Notes under the pieces: model-generated
Databases searched by the model: none
Seen by the model: only the letters and a program-made list of their open reading frames with translations
What the model was told of the DNA's origin: nothing
In this document: piece after piece, positions 53,430 through 61,640 of the stretch
How positions within the stretch are numbered: position 1 is the first letter of the stretch
Layout: the number at the start of each line of letters is the position of its first letter
From: Pelomonas sp047654785
Lineage (GTDB): Bacteria > Pseudomonadota > Gammaproteobacteria > Burkholderiales > Burkholderiaceae_C
Reading direction: 5' to 3'
NCBI RefSeq assembly: GCF_047654785.1
Contig: NZ_JASGKQ010000001.1
Location: 62,001 to 126,000 of the forward strand
DNA length: 64,000 bases
Position numbers and translations under genes: made by a program

Positions 53430-54668
53430 TCAGGCCGTGCCGGTGAAGGAACGCAAAGCCTGCAGCCGGGCCGCGCGCACGGCCCGGCCCACGTCGGGGC
53501 CACGGGCGCCGCGGGCCAGCGCGGCGGCGCTGGCGGCGGCCAGGTCCACCTGCCGGGTCGCGGCCAGGTCGGCCAGCAGCCGCGCGCGCTGCGGGTAGGC
53601 GCGGTCCTCCAGCCCGAGCCGGCCGCGGGCGTCGCACTCGCAGGCCCAGAGCAGCTCGGCGAAGCGCTGCGGCCGCCGCCAGGCGTCGCAGCGCTCCAGC
53701 AGGCGCAGCCGCGCCTCGGGGCCGAACGCGCCGCTCTGGTGCACGTGGGTGTGCTCGCGCGCGACCAGCTCGGCCAGCTCGCGGCAGTCGGTGGGCACCT
53801 TCCAGCGCGCGCTCACCTGCCGGGCCAGCCGTTCGCTGCGGCCCTCGTGGCCGATGTGGCGGGGCAGTTCCTCCGGGCGCGTCGTGCCCTTGCCGAGGTC
53901 GTGGCACAGGCAGGCGTAGCGCACCGCCAGCGGCGTGGCCTGCGCGGCGCACTGGTCCAGCACCATCAGCAGGTGGACGCCGGTGTCGATCTCGGGGTGG
54001 TGCGCCTCGGGCTGCGGCACGCCGAACAGCGCCTCGACCTCGGGCAACAGCCGCTGCAGCGCGCCGGCCTCGCGCAGCACGGCGAGCATGCGCGAGGGGC
54101 GGCGCTCCATCAGCCCGCGCGACAGCTCCTGCCAGACGCGCTCGGGCACCAGCGCATCCACCTCGCCGGCCGCCACCATGCCGCGCATCAGCGCCAGGGT
54201 TTCCGGCGCGACCGTGAAGTCGGCGAAGCGCGCGGCGAAGCGGGCCAGGCGCAGGATGCGCACCGGGTCCTCGGCGAAGGCGGGCGAGACGTGGCGCAGC
54301 ACGCGGGCGGCGATGTCGCGCTGGCCGCCGTAGGGGTCGATGAGCCGGCCGGCCGCGTCCTCGGCCATCGCGTTGAGGGTCAGGTCGCGGCGCGCCAGGT
54401 CCTGCTCCAGCGTCACGTCCGGCGCCGCGTGGAAGGCGAAGCCGTGGTAGCCCGCCGCCGTCTTGCGCTCGGTGCGGGCCAGCGCGACCTCCTCGTGCGT
54501 GCCGGGGTGCAGGAAGACCGGGAAGTCCTTGCCGACGGGCTGGTAGCCGGCGTCCAGCAACTGCTGCGGCGACGCGCCGACGACGACCCAGTCGCGGTCC
54601 TGCACCGGCAGGCCCAGCAGGCGGTCGCGCACGGCACCGCCGACGAGGTAGGTCTGGAAGTTCGTCAT
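53430..54668 (-). CDS. cca: tRNA CCA-adding enzyme / nucleotidyltransferase with HD domain
   Basis: Adds or repairs the 3' CCA of tRNAs. The start at 54668 (MTNFQTYLVGGAVRD) gives 412 aa. The class II polymerase head contains GGAVRDRLLG, the DxD-region VQDRDWVVVGA, RRDLTLNAMA and RILRLARFAARF; the HD phosphohydrolase domain shows CLCHDLGKGTT. Divergent from the Fur-controlled small gene. Confidence 0.95.
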   Translation of the reverse strand: MTNFQTYLVGGAVRDRLLGLPVQDRDWVVVGASPQQLLDAGYQPVGKDFPVFLHPGTHEEVALARTERKTAAGYHGFAFHAAPDVTLEQDLARRDLTLNAMAEDAAGRLIDPYGGQRDIAARVLRHVSPAFAEDPVRILRLARFAARFADFTVAPETLALMRGMVAAGEVDALVPERVWQELSRGLMERRPSRMLAVLREAGALQRLLPEVEALFGVPQPEAHHPEIDTGVHLLMVLDQCAAQATPLAVRYACLCHDLGKGTTRPEELPRHIGHEGRSERLARQVSARWKVPTDCRELAELVAREHTHVHQSGAFGPEARLRLLERCDAWRRPQRFAELLWACECDARGRLGLEDRAYPQRARLLADLAATRQVDLAAASAAALARGARGPDVGRAVRAARLQALRSFTGTA

Positions 54669-54714
54669 CGCCTGGATTCTGCGGCCCTGCACCAGGGCAA
54701 CCCATTCGGGGGGG

Positions 54715-54741
54715 TTGACGCCTTGTTGATGCGGATAATAA
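54715..54741 (+). promoter_or_regulatory. Promoter of the putative iron-regulated locus
   Basis: TTGACG (54715-54720) followed after 15 bases by TAATAA (54736-54741); an alternative -10 is TAATGA with 18-base spacing. The -10 lies within the Fur-box match. Visual match only. Confidence 0.6.
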
Positions 54742-54752
54742 TGAGAATTATT
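54734..54752 (+). promoter_or_regulatory. Fur box
   Basis: GATAATAATGAGAATTATT matches the 19-base Fur consensus GATAATGATAATCATTATC at 14 positions. It covers the -10 region of the promoter, so iron-loaded Fur would block transcription. It stands out as A/T-rich in very GC-rich DNA. Confidence 0.8.
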
Positions 54753-54776
54753 TGCATTTGCAGGACTCTTGTTTTC

Positions 54777-55013
54777 GTGCGCCAGCCCTCACCCCGTGTC
54801 ATCCAGCAGCATCTCCTGAGCATCTTCGACGAGCTGCTGCAGCACGACGGCTATGGCGAGTTCAAGGTCGAGATGCGCCTGCTCAAGCGGGGCCAGAAGG
54901 AGGTTCTGCTGCACTACGGCAAGCAGTACCGCTACGTGGTCGATTTCGAGCCGGCGGACGCCCGCCGGCTGGTGCCGGCCGCGCTGCCCGGGAGCGAGGA
55001 GCCCGGGCGCTGA
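54777..55013 (+). CDS. Small Fur-controlled protein of unknown function
   Basis: In-frame ATGs at 54729 and 54741 lie inside the promoter and Fur box, so I place the start at GTG 54777 (MRQPSPRVIQQ), giving 78 aa. The sequence IFDELLQHDGYGEFKVEMRL then KRGQKEVLLHYGKQYRYVVDF is soluble and has a weak likeness to HemP (heme-uptake) proteins in the LLHYGKQYRY part, but lacks the HemP ending. I therefore name no family. Position behind a Fur box and upstream of a TonB receptor suggests a role in iron or heme acquisition. Confidence 0.6.
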   Translation: MRQPSPRVIQQHLLSIFDELLQHDGYGEFKVEMRLLKRGQKEVLLHYGKQYRYVVDFEPADARRLVPAALPGSEEPGR

Positions 55014-55162
55014 GATTTTTTGCCGGTGGCGCCCCTGGGTGCCGCCGGCGGGCGAAGCGGCAAGGGGCCGCAAGCCTGTGCGTTGCCAAGCCTGTTCCGT
55101 CTGGTTGCTTCGTTGGGCGAAGGAGCAGACATCCCTAGCCATCCTCCAGGAGAGATGTTTCC

Positions 55163-55891
55163 ATGATGACCCTGACCTTCCGCCGCGTGGCCGTTGCCGC
55201 CGCCCTCACCGCCGCCGCCTTCGGTGCCTCGGCCAACACCACGCATGACGCCTTCGTCGACGTCGCCGGCTCGGCCGCGTTCGACGGCTTCAACGACCTG
55301 AGCGCGGGCCGCCTGGGCGGAGCTCCGGCGCTGGTCGCCGGCGTTGGCAGCAACGTCGCCGGTTCGGGCGACGCGGTGCTCAAGCGCCTGAGCGGCGGCT
55401 TCTACCCGGCCTCGTTCGGCCTGTATTCCTGGAGCACCGACTCGGCCTTCGGCATCAACGTCGACTCGGCCGTCGCCGACCTGGGCAAGGTCACGCTGCA
55501 GACCTTCATCAGCGTGGACACCTCGCAGGGCGTGACGGGCCTGAGCTCGGCCGCCTACCTGCCCACGCTGAGCTTCAACGGCGGCACGCAGAAGCTGGCT
55601 GCGGAATACACGCTGACGCCGGTGTCTGGCGGCTACGACATCGACGGCACGCCGCTGACCGCCAACCCCAACAACCCGAACTACGGCGTGTTCACCTGGG
55701 ACCTGTCCGGCATCACGACGCCGATCACCTCGTTCAGCGTCAACTTCGGCATCACCAAGCACGCCAACGCGCTGGCCTTCCAGCTGGACCAGAACGCCGT
55801 CGCCGCCGTGCCGGAACCCGAGACCTATGCGCTGATGCTGGCCGGCATCGGCATGCTGGGCTTCCTGGCCCGCCGCCGCCGCGCGGCCTGA
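55163..55891 (+). CDS. PEP-CTERM sorting-domain protein, copy 1
   Basis: Exported protein, 242 aa: signal peptide (RRVAVAAALTAAAFGASA), a beta-rich middle region, and a C-terminal sorting signal VPEPETYALMLAGIGMLGFL ending in a basic cluster RRRR. Exosortases recognise this signal. A strong AGGAGA ribosome site precedes tandem ATGs (55163, 55166). The middle is shared with the next gene, including DTSQGVTGLSSAAYLPTLS and GGYDIDGTPLTANPNNPNYG. No known domain in the middle. Confidence 0.9.
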   Translation: MMTLTFRRVAVAAALTAAAFGASANTTHDAFVDVAGSAAFDGFNDLSAGRLGGAPALVAGVGSNVAGSGDAVLKRLSGGFYPASFGLYSWSTDSAFGINVDSAVADLGKVTLQTFISVDTSQGVTGLSSAAYLPTLSFNGGTQKLAAEYTLTPVSGGYDIDGTPLTANPNNPNYGVFTWDLSGITTPITSFSVNFGITKHANALAFQLDQNAVAAVPEPETYALMLAGIGMLGFLARRRRAA

Positions 55892-55959
55892 CGCGCCCGC
55901 TCGCCGCGGGCGCGGCCGCTGCCAGCTCCGGCACGGCCGCGCTCGCGGCGCTCCCTTCC

Positions 55960-55986
55960 AGCGGCGCCCTGCGGGGCGCTGCTTTT
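55960..55986 (+). terminator. Terminator-like hairpin between the two PEP-CTERM genes
   Basis: A 10-bp stem AGCGGCGCCC/GGGCGCTGCT (one G-T pair) with a TGCG loop runs into TTT, shortly before the second PEP-CTERM gene. It could make the downstream genes less expressed than the first one. Confidence 0.5.
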
Positions 55987-55999
55987 CGCTGAACCGAAC

Positions 56000-56764
56000 A
56001 TGTCCGCCACCCTCGCCCGCGCCGCCGGCGTGGCCGCCGCGCTGAGCCTCGCGGCCGGCCTGGCCCAGGCCAATGCCACCTATGACGCCTTCGTCGACAT
56101 CGCCGGTGCCGCCGCGACGGACGGCTTCAACGACCTGACCTCCAGCCGCCTCGGCGCCGGCGCCACCGGCACGAGCAAGCTGGTCGCCGGCATCGCCAGC
56201 AACGTCGCCGGCTCGGACGGCGGCGCGGTGCTCAAGCGCCTGAGCGGCACCTACTACCCGGCCTCGTTCGGCCTGTACTCCTACAGCTCGGACTCGGCCT
56301 TCGGCATCAACGTCGCGTCGGCCGTCGCGGCGCTGAGCTCGGTCACGCTGCAGAGCTTCGTCAGCGTGGACACCTCGCAGGGCGTGACGGGCCTGAGCTC
56401 CGCCGCCTACCTGCCCACGCTGAGCTACAACGGCGGCACGCAGCGCCTGGCCGCGGTCTACACGCTGACGCCGGTGTCCGGCGGCTACGACATCGACGGC
56501 ACGCCGCTGACCGCGAACCCCAATAACCCGAACTACGGCGTGTTCAGCTGGGATTTGTCCAGCGTCACGACGCCGATCACCTCGTTCAACGTCAACTTCG
56601 GCATCACCCAGCACGCCAATGTGCTGGCCTTCCAGCTCGACCAGGTGGCCGCCGTGCCCGAGCCCGGCAGCTATGCCTTCGCCGCGCTCGGCCTGGCGGC
56701 CTGCGGCTGGGGTGCCTGGCGCCGCCGGCAGGCCCGGGCGGTCCCGGAAGGCGCCGGGACATGA
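56000..56764 (+). CDS. PEP-CTERM sorting-domain protein, copy 2
   Basis: Tandem paralogue of the previous gene, 254 aa, with signal peptide (VAAALSLAAGLAQA), the same middle region (FVDIAGAAATDGFNDL, SVDTSQGVTGLSSAAYLP) and a PEP-CTERM tail VPEPGSYAFAALGLAACGWG followed by RRRQ. The tail is different in its membrane part and is followed by 10 extra residues. The stop overlaps the TonB receptor start (ATGA), so surface protein and receptor are translationally coupled. Confidence 0.88.
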   Translation: MSATLARAAGVAAALSLAAGLAQANATYDAFVDIAGAAATDGFNDLTSSRLGAGATGTSKLVAGIASNVAGSDGGAVLKRLSGTYYPASFGLYSYSSDSAFGINVASAVAALSSVTLQSFVSVDTSQGVTGLSSAAYLPTLSYNGGTQRLAAVYTLTPVSGGYDIDGTPLTANPNNPNYGVFSWDLSSVTTPITSFNVNFGITQHANVLAFQLDQVAAVPEPGSYAFAALGLAACGWGAWRRRQARAVPEGAGT

Positions 56765-59049
56765 GCCCCGCCGCCCGTGCCCTGGCCGCCGCAGCGGCCC
56801 TGCTGACCATGCTCGCCGCCCGGGCGCAGACCGCCCCGGCCGAGCCCGCCGAGGCCGACCCCGGCGCCGCGCTCCCCGAGGTGCGCGTGAAGGCCAAGCG
56901 GCTGGAGGAAGACCTGCCCGCCGACAAGGCCGTCACCGTCATCGACGCGGCGCAGATCACCCGCGTGCAGACCGACAACGTCTTCGACGTGCTCAAGCAG
57001 GTGCCCGGCGTCGGCGTGGCCGGCGGACCGCGCGCCAGCGGCATGCGCTTCACGCTGCGTGGCTTCACCGAGAACGAGGACGTGATGTTCAAGATCGACG
57101 GTGCGGTCAAGGGCTTCGAGAAATACCGCTTCGGCGGCGGCGTGTTCCTGGAGCCCGAGCTGCTGAAGGCGATCGCCGTGGAGCGAGGCCCGTCCGTGCA
57201 GTCCGGCTCCGGCGCGCTGGGCGGCACGATCTCGGCCACCACCAAGTCGGCGATGGACCTGCTGCGCCCGGGCGAGCGCGCCGGCGCGCTGCTCAAGCTC
57301 GGCTATGGCGAGAACAACGGCGAGCGGCTGCGCATGGGCGCGGTGTTCGGCCGGCCGACGGAGCGCATCGACCTGCTGGCGGCCGTCGTCAAGCGCGACT
57401 CGCACGACATCCGCCTGCCCGACCGCACCCGGCTGCCGCTGTCGGCCACGCATGCGGAAAGCCGGCTGTTCAAGATCGGCGTCATGCCGCTGGACGCGCT
57501 GCTCATCGAGCTGGGCCACACCGCCTACACCAGCGGCCCCGAGGCCACGCCCTACGACGCCACCGGCGGCCGGGCCGGCGTGGGCGGCGTGGTGCGCCGC
57601 ACCATCGACGACCAGACCACCCACCTGCGCTTCAGCTACGAGCCCTCCGGCGACTTCACGCTGCGCGGCATGGCCTCGCGCGAGAAGACCCACCTGCTCG
57701 ACCACCATGTGCGCGGCGAGTCGCGGATCTGCGTGGGCGGGCCGATCGCCAGCTGCGAGGACTACTGGCAGTACGACATCGCCAACGCCGAGGTGTTCGC
57801 CGACCTCAAGGGCCGGCTGGGCCCGGTGGCCGCCGCCGTGACGCTGGGCGCGCAGGCGCTGCGCAACCAGCGCCAGGTGCGCCGCGTCACCAGCCTGCCG
57901 CTCATCAACGAGCGCGACTACCCCGACGGCTACAACGGCAACCAGCCGCCGGGCGACAAGCACTCCGAGGCGCTGATCGCCGACGCCCGCTTCACCTGGG
58001 GCGACTGGACGCTGGCGCCCGGCGCGCGCTGGGACCACTACACCGTCATCGCCCGCGGCGGCACCCGCACCAACATGCTGCGCGAGGGCCAGGCGCCCGA
58101 GATCTCGTTCTCCAAGGCGCAGCCCTCGCTGGGGCTGACCTGGCAGGCGCCGGGCAGCCCGTGGTCCGTCACCGCGCGCTACAACCAGGCCTTCCGCCCG
58201 CCGCTGATCGACCAGTACTTCCGCGACGGCAGCGGCAATTCCGCCGGGCAGAGCGGCCTGTGCATGCGCACCGAGTACGACATCCTGACCGGCGGCATCG
58301 TCACCGCCAACTCCAGGCAGCCGCTGTACGACCCGGCCGGGCTGGGCAAGCCCTATGACGCCGCGCTGGACCACGCGCCGCTGAACGGCATCTGCGGCGC
58401 GCTGTACCGGCCGCAGGAGTCCGTCAACAAGGAGCTGACGCTGGCCTGGGCGCCGCGGCCCGGCCCCGCGGGCCAGTGGTATGCGCGGCTGACAGCCTTC
58501 CGCATCCACACCCGCCACCTGCTCACCTCGCTGCAATGGCGGGACGGCCGCGTCGCCCAGCCCGGCGTCGAGAAGCGCCGCGGCGCCGAGCTGGAGCTGC
58601 GCTGGGACAACCGCCGCTACTTTGGCGACCTGAACCTGGCCACCGTGCGCCGCAGCGAGCGCGACAGTGACGCGCTGCAGGCCAGCAGCATCGAGTCCTT
58701 CTCGATCCCCCCGGACTCGGCCAACGCCACGCTCGGCCTGCGCGCCTTCGCCAACCGGCTGGAGGCCGGCTGGCGCGTGCGCCACCTGACCGACCGCCAG
58801 GCCTACGCCGCCGGCGCCGCGCCCGTGTGCCTCGCCGGCACGCCCGACGCGCTCGGCGTCGCCACGCAGAAGGGCGCGACGCTGCACGACCTGTTCGCCA
58901 GCTGGAAGTTCAGCGACGCGGCCCAGCTGCGCGCCAGCGTCGACAACCTCGACAACCGCGACTACTGCCTGACCAGCAGCTTCGCCGGCGCCGTGGGCTT
59001 CCACGCGCCGGGCCGCGCGGGCAAGGTGGCCGTCACCGTGCAGTTCTGA
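56761..59049 (+). CDS. TonB-dependent outer-membrane receptor (heme/hemoglobin-receptor-like)
   Basis: The 762-aa protein has a signal peptide, a plug domain (about 50-165: VTVIDAAQITRVQTDNVFDV, FTLRGFTENEDVMFKIDG, AIAVERGPSVQSGSGALGGT) and a beta-barrel ending in aromatic F (VAVTVQF). The FRPPLIDQYF segment resembles the FRAP box of heme receptors (HemR/HasR type), but no NPNL box is seen. Paired cysteines in predicted loops suggest disulfides. It overlaps the second PEP-CTERM gene. Substrate is inferred as heme, an iron complex or another metal, not proven. Confidence 0.85.
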   Translation: MSPAARALAAAAALLTMLAARAQTAPAEPAEADPGAALPEVRVKAKRLEEDLPADKAVTVIDAAQITRVQTDNVFDVLKQVPGVGVAGGPRASGMRFTLRGFTENEDVMFKIDGAVKGFEKYRFGGGVFLEPELLKAIAVERGPSVQSGSGALGGTISATTKSAMDLLRPGERAGALLKLGYGENNGERLRMGAVFGRPTERIDLLAAVVKRDSHDIRLPDRTRLPLSATHAESRLFKIGVMPLDALLIELGHTAYTSGPEATPYDATGGRAGVGGVVRRTIDDQTTHLRFSYEPSGDFTLRGMASREKTHLLDHHVRGESRICVGGPIASCEDYWQYDIANAEVFADLKGRLGPVAAAVTLGAQALRNQRQVRRVTSLPLINERDYPDGYNGNQPPGDKHSEALIADARFTWGDWTLAPGARWDHYTVIARGGTRTNMLREGQAPEISFSKAQPSLGLTWQAPGSPWSVTARYNQAFRPPLIDQYFRDGSGNSAGQSGLCMRTEYDILTGGIVTANSRQPLYDPAGLGKPYDAALDHAPLNGICGALYRPQESVNKELTLAWAPRPGPAGQWYARLTAFRIHTRHLLTSLQWRDGRVAQPGVEKRRGAELELRWDNRRYFGDLNLATVRRSERDSDALQASSIESFSIPPDSANATLGLRAFANRLEAGWRVRHLTDRQAYAAGAAPVCLAGTPDALGVATQKGATLHDLFASWKFSDAAQLRASVDNLDNRDYCLTSSFAGAVGFHAPGRAGKVAVTVQF

Positions 59050-59060
59050 GGCCTCCCGGC

Positions 59061-59957
59061 ATGCGCGCGCACGCCCGCCCCTGGCCCGGCCCCGGCGCGT
59101 CGGACCGACCCGCCGTGCGCCGGCTGCTGCCGGGCATGGCGCTGGCCGCGCTGCTGCTGGCGCTGGGCCTGCTCTACGCGCCGGTGGTGCGGGTGCTGGC
59201 GCAGCGCTATTGGCCGGTGCCCAGCCTGTCGCACGGCCCGCTGGTGCTGGCGACGCTGCTGGCGCTGTTCGCCGCCGCCACCTGGCAGCACGCCCGCCAG
59301 GCCCACGCCGACCGGCCGCGCCGCGCGGCCGGCGCGCTGCTGCTGGCGCTGGGCCTGCTGATGCTGCTGGCCGGCAGCGGCCTGCAGCTGGCCCAGCTCG
59401 CCGTGCTGTCGCTGGCGCCGGTGCTGGCCGGGCTGGGCCTGCTGCTGAGCGGGCCGGCGCTGCTGCGCCGCCAGGGCTTCGGCTTCTTCTTCCTGCTCTT
59501 CCTGGTGCCCTGGCCCGAGTGGATGACCGACGTCGTCACCCAGCCGCTGAAGCTGGGCGTCAGCGCCGTGGTTGAGGCCGTGCTGCACCACGCCGGCTAC
59601 CCGGTGGCGCGCCAGGGCGTGATGCTGGACGTCGGCCCCTACCGCCTGCAGGTGGCCGACGCCTGCGCGGGCATGAACGCGCTGTTCATGCTGGAAGCCT
59701 TCGGCCTGCTCTACCTGCACCTGCTGCGCCACACCTCCGCGCTGCGCAACGCCGTGCTGGCGCTGCTGATCGTGCCCGTCTCGTTCACGGCCAACTGCGT
59801 GCGCGTGCTCGTGCTCGCGCTGCTGACCTACCACGGCGGCGATGCGCTGGCCCAGGGCTTCATGCACGAGTTCTCCGGCCTCGTGCTGTTCGCCGCGGCG
59901 CTGGCGCTGCTGGCGCCGCTGGACGCGCTGCTGCGGCGCGCGGCCCGCCCGTCATGA
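59061..59957 (+). CDS. Exosortase
   Basis: Polytopic inner-membrane protease/transpeptidase that processes PEP-CTERM proteins. The ATG at 59061 gives 298 aa with about eight membrane segments. The catalytic residues are visible: C202 in VADACAGMNALFML, R248 in ANCVRVLVLALLTY and H269 in FMHEFSGLV. The combination with a following EpsI gene is reminiscent of exosortase B systems, but I do not assign a subtype. It follows the TonB receptor by 11 bases and overlaps the next gene (ATGA). Confidence 0.92.
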   Translation: MRAHARPWPGPGASDRPAVRRLLPGMALAALLLALGLLYAPVVRVLAQRYWPVPSLSHGPLVLATLLALFAAATWQHARQAHADRPRRAAGALLLALGLLMLLAGSGLQLAQLAVLSLAPVLAGLGLLLSGPALLRRQGFGFFFLLFLVPWPEWMTDVVTQPLKLGVSAVVEAVLHHAGYPVARQGVMLDVGPYRLQVADACAGMNALFMLEAFGLLYLHLLRHTSALRNAVLALLIVPVSFTANCVRVLVLALLTYHGGDALAQGFMHEFSGLVLFAAALALLAPLDALLRRAARPS

Positions 59958-60640
59958 ACCGCGCCGCGCCGGACTGGCGCCTGGCCCTGGCGCTGGCGGC
60001 GCTGCTGCTCGCCGCCGCCTGGGGCGTGCGCGCGGTCGGTTGGCCGGTGCGCCCGGCGGCCGCGCCGGCCGCGCCCGGCGTGGCGCTGGCCGACGCCGTG
60101 CCGCGCCGCTTCGGCGGCTGGGCCGAGGTGGCCGACGGTGCCGTGCAGGTGGACGCCGCGATGGCGGCCAACGAGAGCGCCTATAGCGAACAGCTGCTGC
60201 GCAGCTACCAGGACCGCGACGGCCGCACCGTCATGCTGACGCTGGCCCACATCGCGCAGATGCATCCCTACGCCACGCCGCATGCGCCCGACACCTGCTA
60301 TGCCGGCGCGGGGTTCGAGATCCAGTCGCTGACCCCGGCGCCGCGGCCGCCGCTGATGGTCCGGCGCATGCTGGCCCAGCGCGGCCTGCGGCGCGAGGCC
60401 GTCGTCTTCTGGATGCGGCTCGGCGACGTGTACGACCCGCCCTCGTCCGCCGCCACGCGCTGGCACCTGCTGCGCAACCGGCTGCGCGGCGGGCCGGAGG
60501 ACGGCATCCTCGTGCGCGCCTCGCAGCTGCTGGACGTGGGCGACGACCCGGCCGCCGCCCACGCGCGGCTGGAGGGCTTCCTCGGCGAGCTGCTCGCGGC
60601 CAGCCCCGAGGCGGTGCGCCGCAAGCTGCGCGGGCCGTGA
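59954..60640 (+). CDS. EpsI-domain (DUF3485) exosortase-associated protein
   Basis: The 228-aa protein has an N-terminal membrane anchor and a periplasmic EpsI domain, with VPRRFGGWAEVADG, RDGRTVMLTLAHIAQMHPY and the motif HAPDTCYAGAGFEI. EpsI proteins accompany exosortases in exopolysaccharide and PEP-CTERM loci. It starts within the exosortase stop. Confidence 0.85.
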   Translation: MNRAAPDWRLALALAALLLAAAWGVRAVGWPVRPAAAPAAPGVALADAVPRRFGGWAEVADGAVQVDAAMAANESAYSEQLLRSYQDRDGRTVMLTLAHIAQMHPYATPHAPDTCYAGAGFEIQSLTPAPRPPLMVRRMLAQRGLRREAVVFWMRLGDVYDPPSSAATRWHLLRNRLRGGPEDGILVRASQLLDVGDDPAAAHARLEGFLGELLAASPEAVRRKLRGP

Positions 60641-60644
60641 GCCG

Positions 60645-61640
60645 GTGTTGAGGTTCTGGCTCGGCCTGCTCGGGTGGCCGCTGCTCGCCGCCGCGGCGGC
60701 GCTGGCGGTGTGCCTGTGCCTGCCGCTCAGCTACACGGCGGCGGCGATGGTGGCCGTGCTGCCCGCGGGCGGCGCCTGGGACGGCCGCGCCGCCGCGCCG
60801 CCGCCGCTGGCGCAGTACGGCGCGCTGCTGCAGAGCCGCCGGGTGGCGGACCGTGTGATCGCCGCCTTCCAGCTGCAGGCCGGCTACGGCGAGGCCACGC
60901 TCGACGGCACGCGCGAGCGCCTGGGCCGCGCGATGCAGTTCGGCAGCACGCGCGGCGGCCAGCTCCTCATCCAGGCCAGCGACCCGCTGCCCTGGCGCGC
61001 GGCCGACCTCGCCAACCGCCACGCGATCGAGCTGCAGCAGCTGCTGGACGAGCTGCGCGTGGAGGCGGCGCAGGCCCGTGCCGGCCGGCTCCGCGCCGAA
61101 GTGGCGCGTCTCGTGCAGCGCCTGGCCCGGGCGGACACGGCGTTGCAGGCCGCGCGGCTGGACGCCGGGCAGCTGCGGCTGGAGCCGCGCCTGGTGGGCG
61201 GCAGCCACTACGGGCTGCAGCAGGCCCTGCGCGCGGCGGAGCTGCGGCTCGCGGCGCTGCGCACCCGGCTGCAGGACGGCAGCGCCGAGCTGATGCGCGA
61301 GCAGGCGCTGGCCGATGCGCTGCGCGCGCAACTGCGCCGGCTGGAGGCGGGCGGCGCGGCCGGCAGCGGGGCGCCCGGCGCCGGCCCGTCCTACGCCGAG
61401 GCCGCGCGCGAGGTGCGGCTGCTGGCGCCCTGGCTGCAGCAGCTGCGCATGCAGGCGGCCCAGGCCGAGGCGGACGCCGGCGTGCGCAGCGAGCTGCTGG
61501 TCGGCATCGACCCGGCCACCGTCCCGCAGCGGCCCAGCGGGCCGTTCGTGCTGGGCTACATGGCCGCGGCCTGGCTGGCGACGCTGCTCGGGCTGCTGTA
61601 CCGCGCCTGGCGGCGCCGGCGTCAGCGCTGCGTGCGGTAG
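60645..61640 (+). CDS. Wzz-like coiled-coil membrane protein
   Basis: The 331-aa protein begins with a GTG at 60645, four bases after the EpsI stop (TTG 60648 is another option). It has membrane segments at both ends (about 8-32 and 300-322) and a long helical periplasmic middle (LANRHAIELQQLLDELRVEAA and following), the layout of polysaccharide co-polymerases. The usual P-rich motif near the second membrane segment is only weak (VPQRPSGPF). It overlaps the convergent GST gene by 19 bases. Confidence 0.7.
   Translation: MLRFWLGLLGWPLLAAAAALAVCLCLPLSYTAAAMVAVLPAGGAWDGRAAAPPPLAQYGALLQSRRVADRVIAAFQLQAGYGEATLDGTRERLGRAMQFGSTRGGQLLIQASDPLPWRAADLANRHAIELQQLLDELRVEAAQARAGRLRAEVARLVQRLARADTALQAARLDAGQLRLEPRLVGGSHYGLQQALRAAELRLAALRTRLQDGSAELMREQALADALRAQLRRLEAGGAAGSGAPGAGPSYAEAAREVRLLAPWLQQLRMQAAQAEADAGVRSELLVGIDPATVPQRPSGPFVLGYMAAAWLATLLGLLYRAWRRRRQRCVR

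Noticed and set aside
54777..55013. Assignment of the small gene as hemP
   Set aside because: Only a short segment around LLHYGKQYRY resembles HemP; the conserved ending and overall length do not fit.
55014..55060. Terminator after the small Fur-controlled gene
   Set aside because: A 9-bp GC stem (GCCGGTGGC/GCCGCCGGC) exists but there is no T-run after it.
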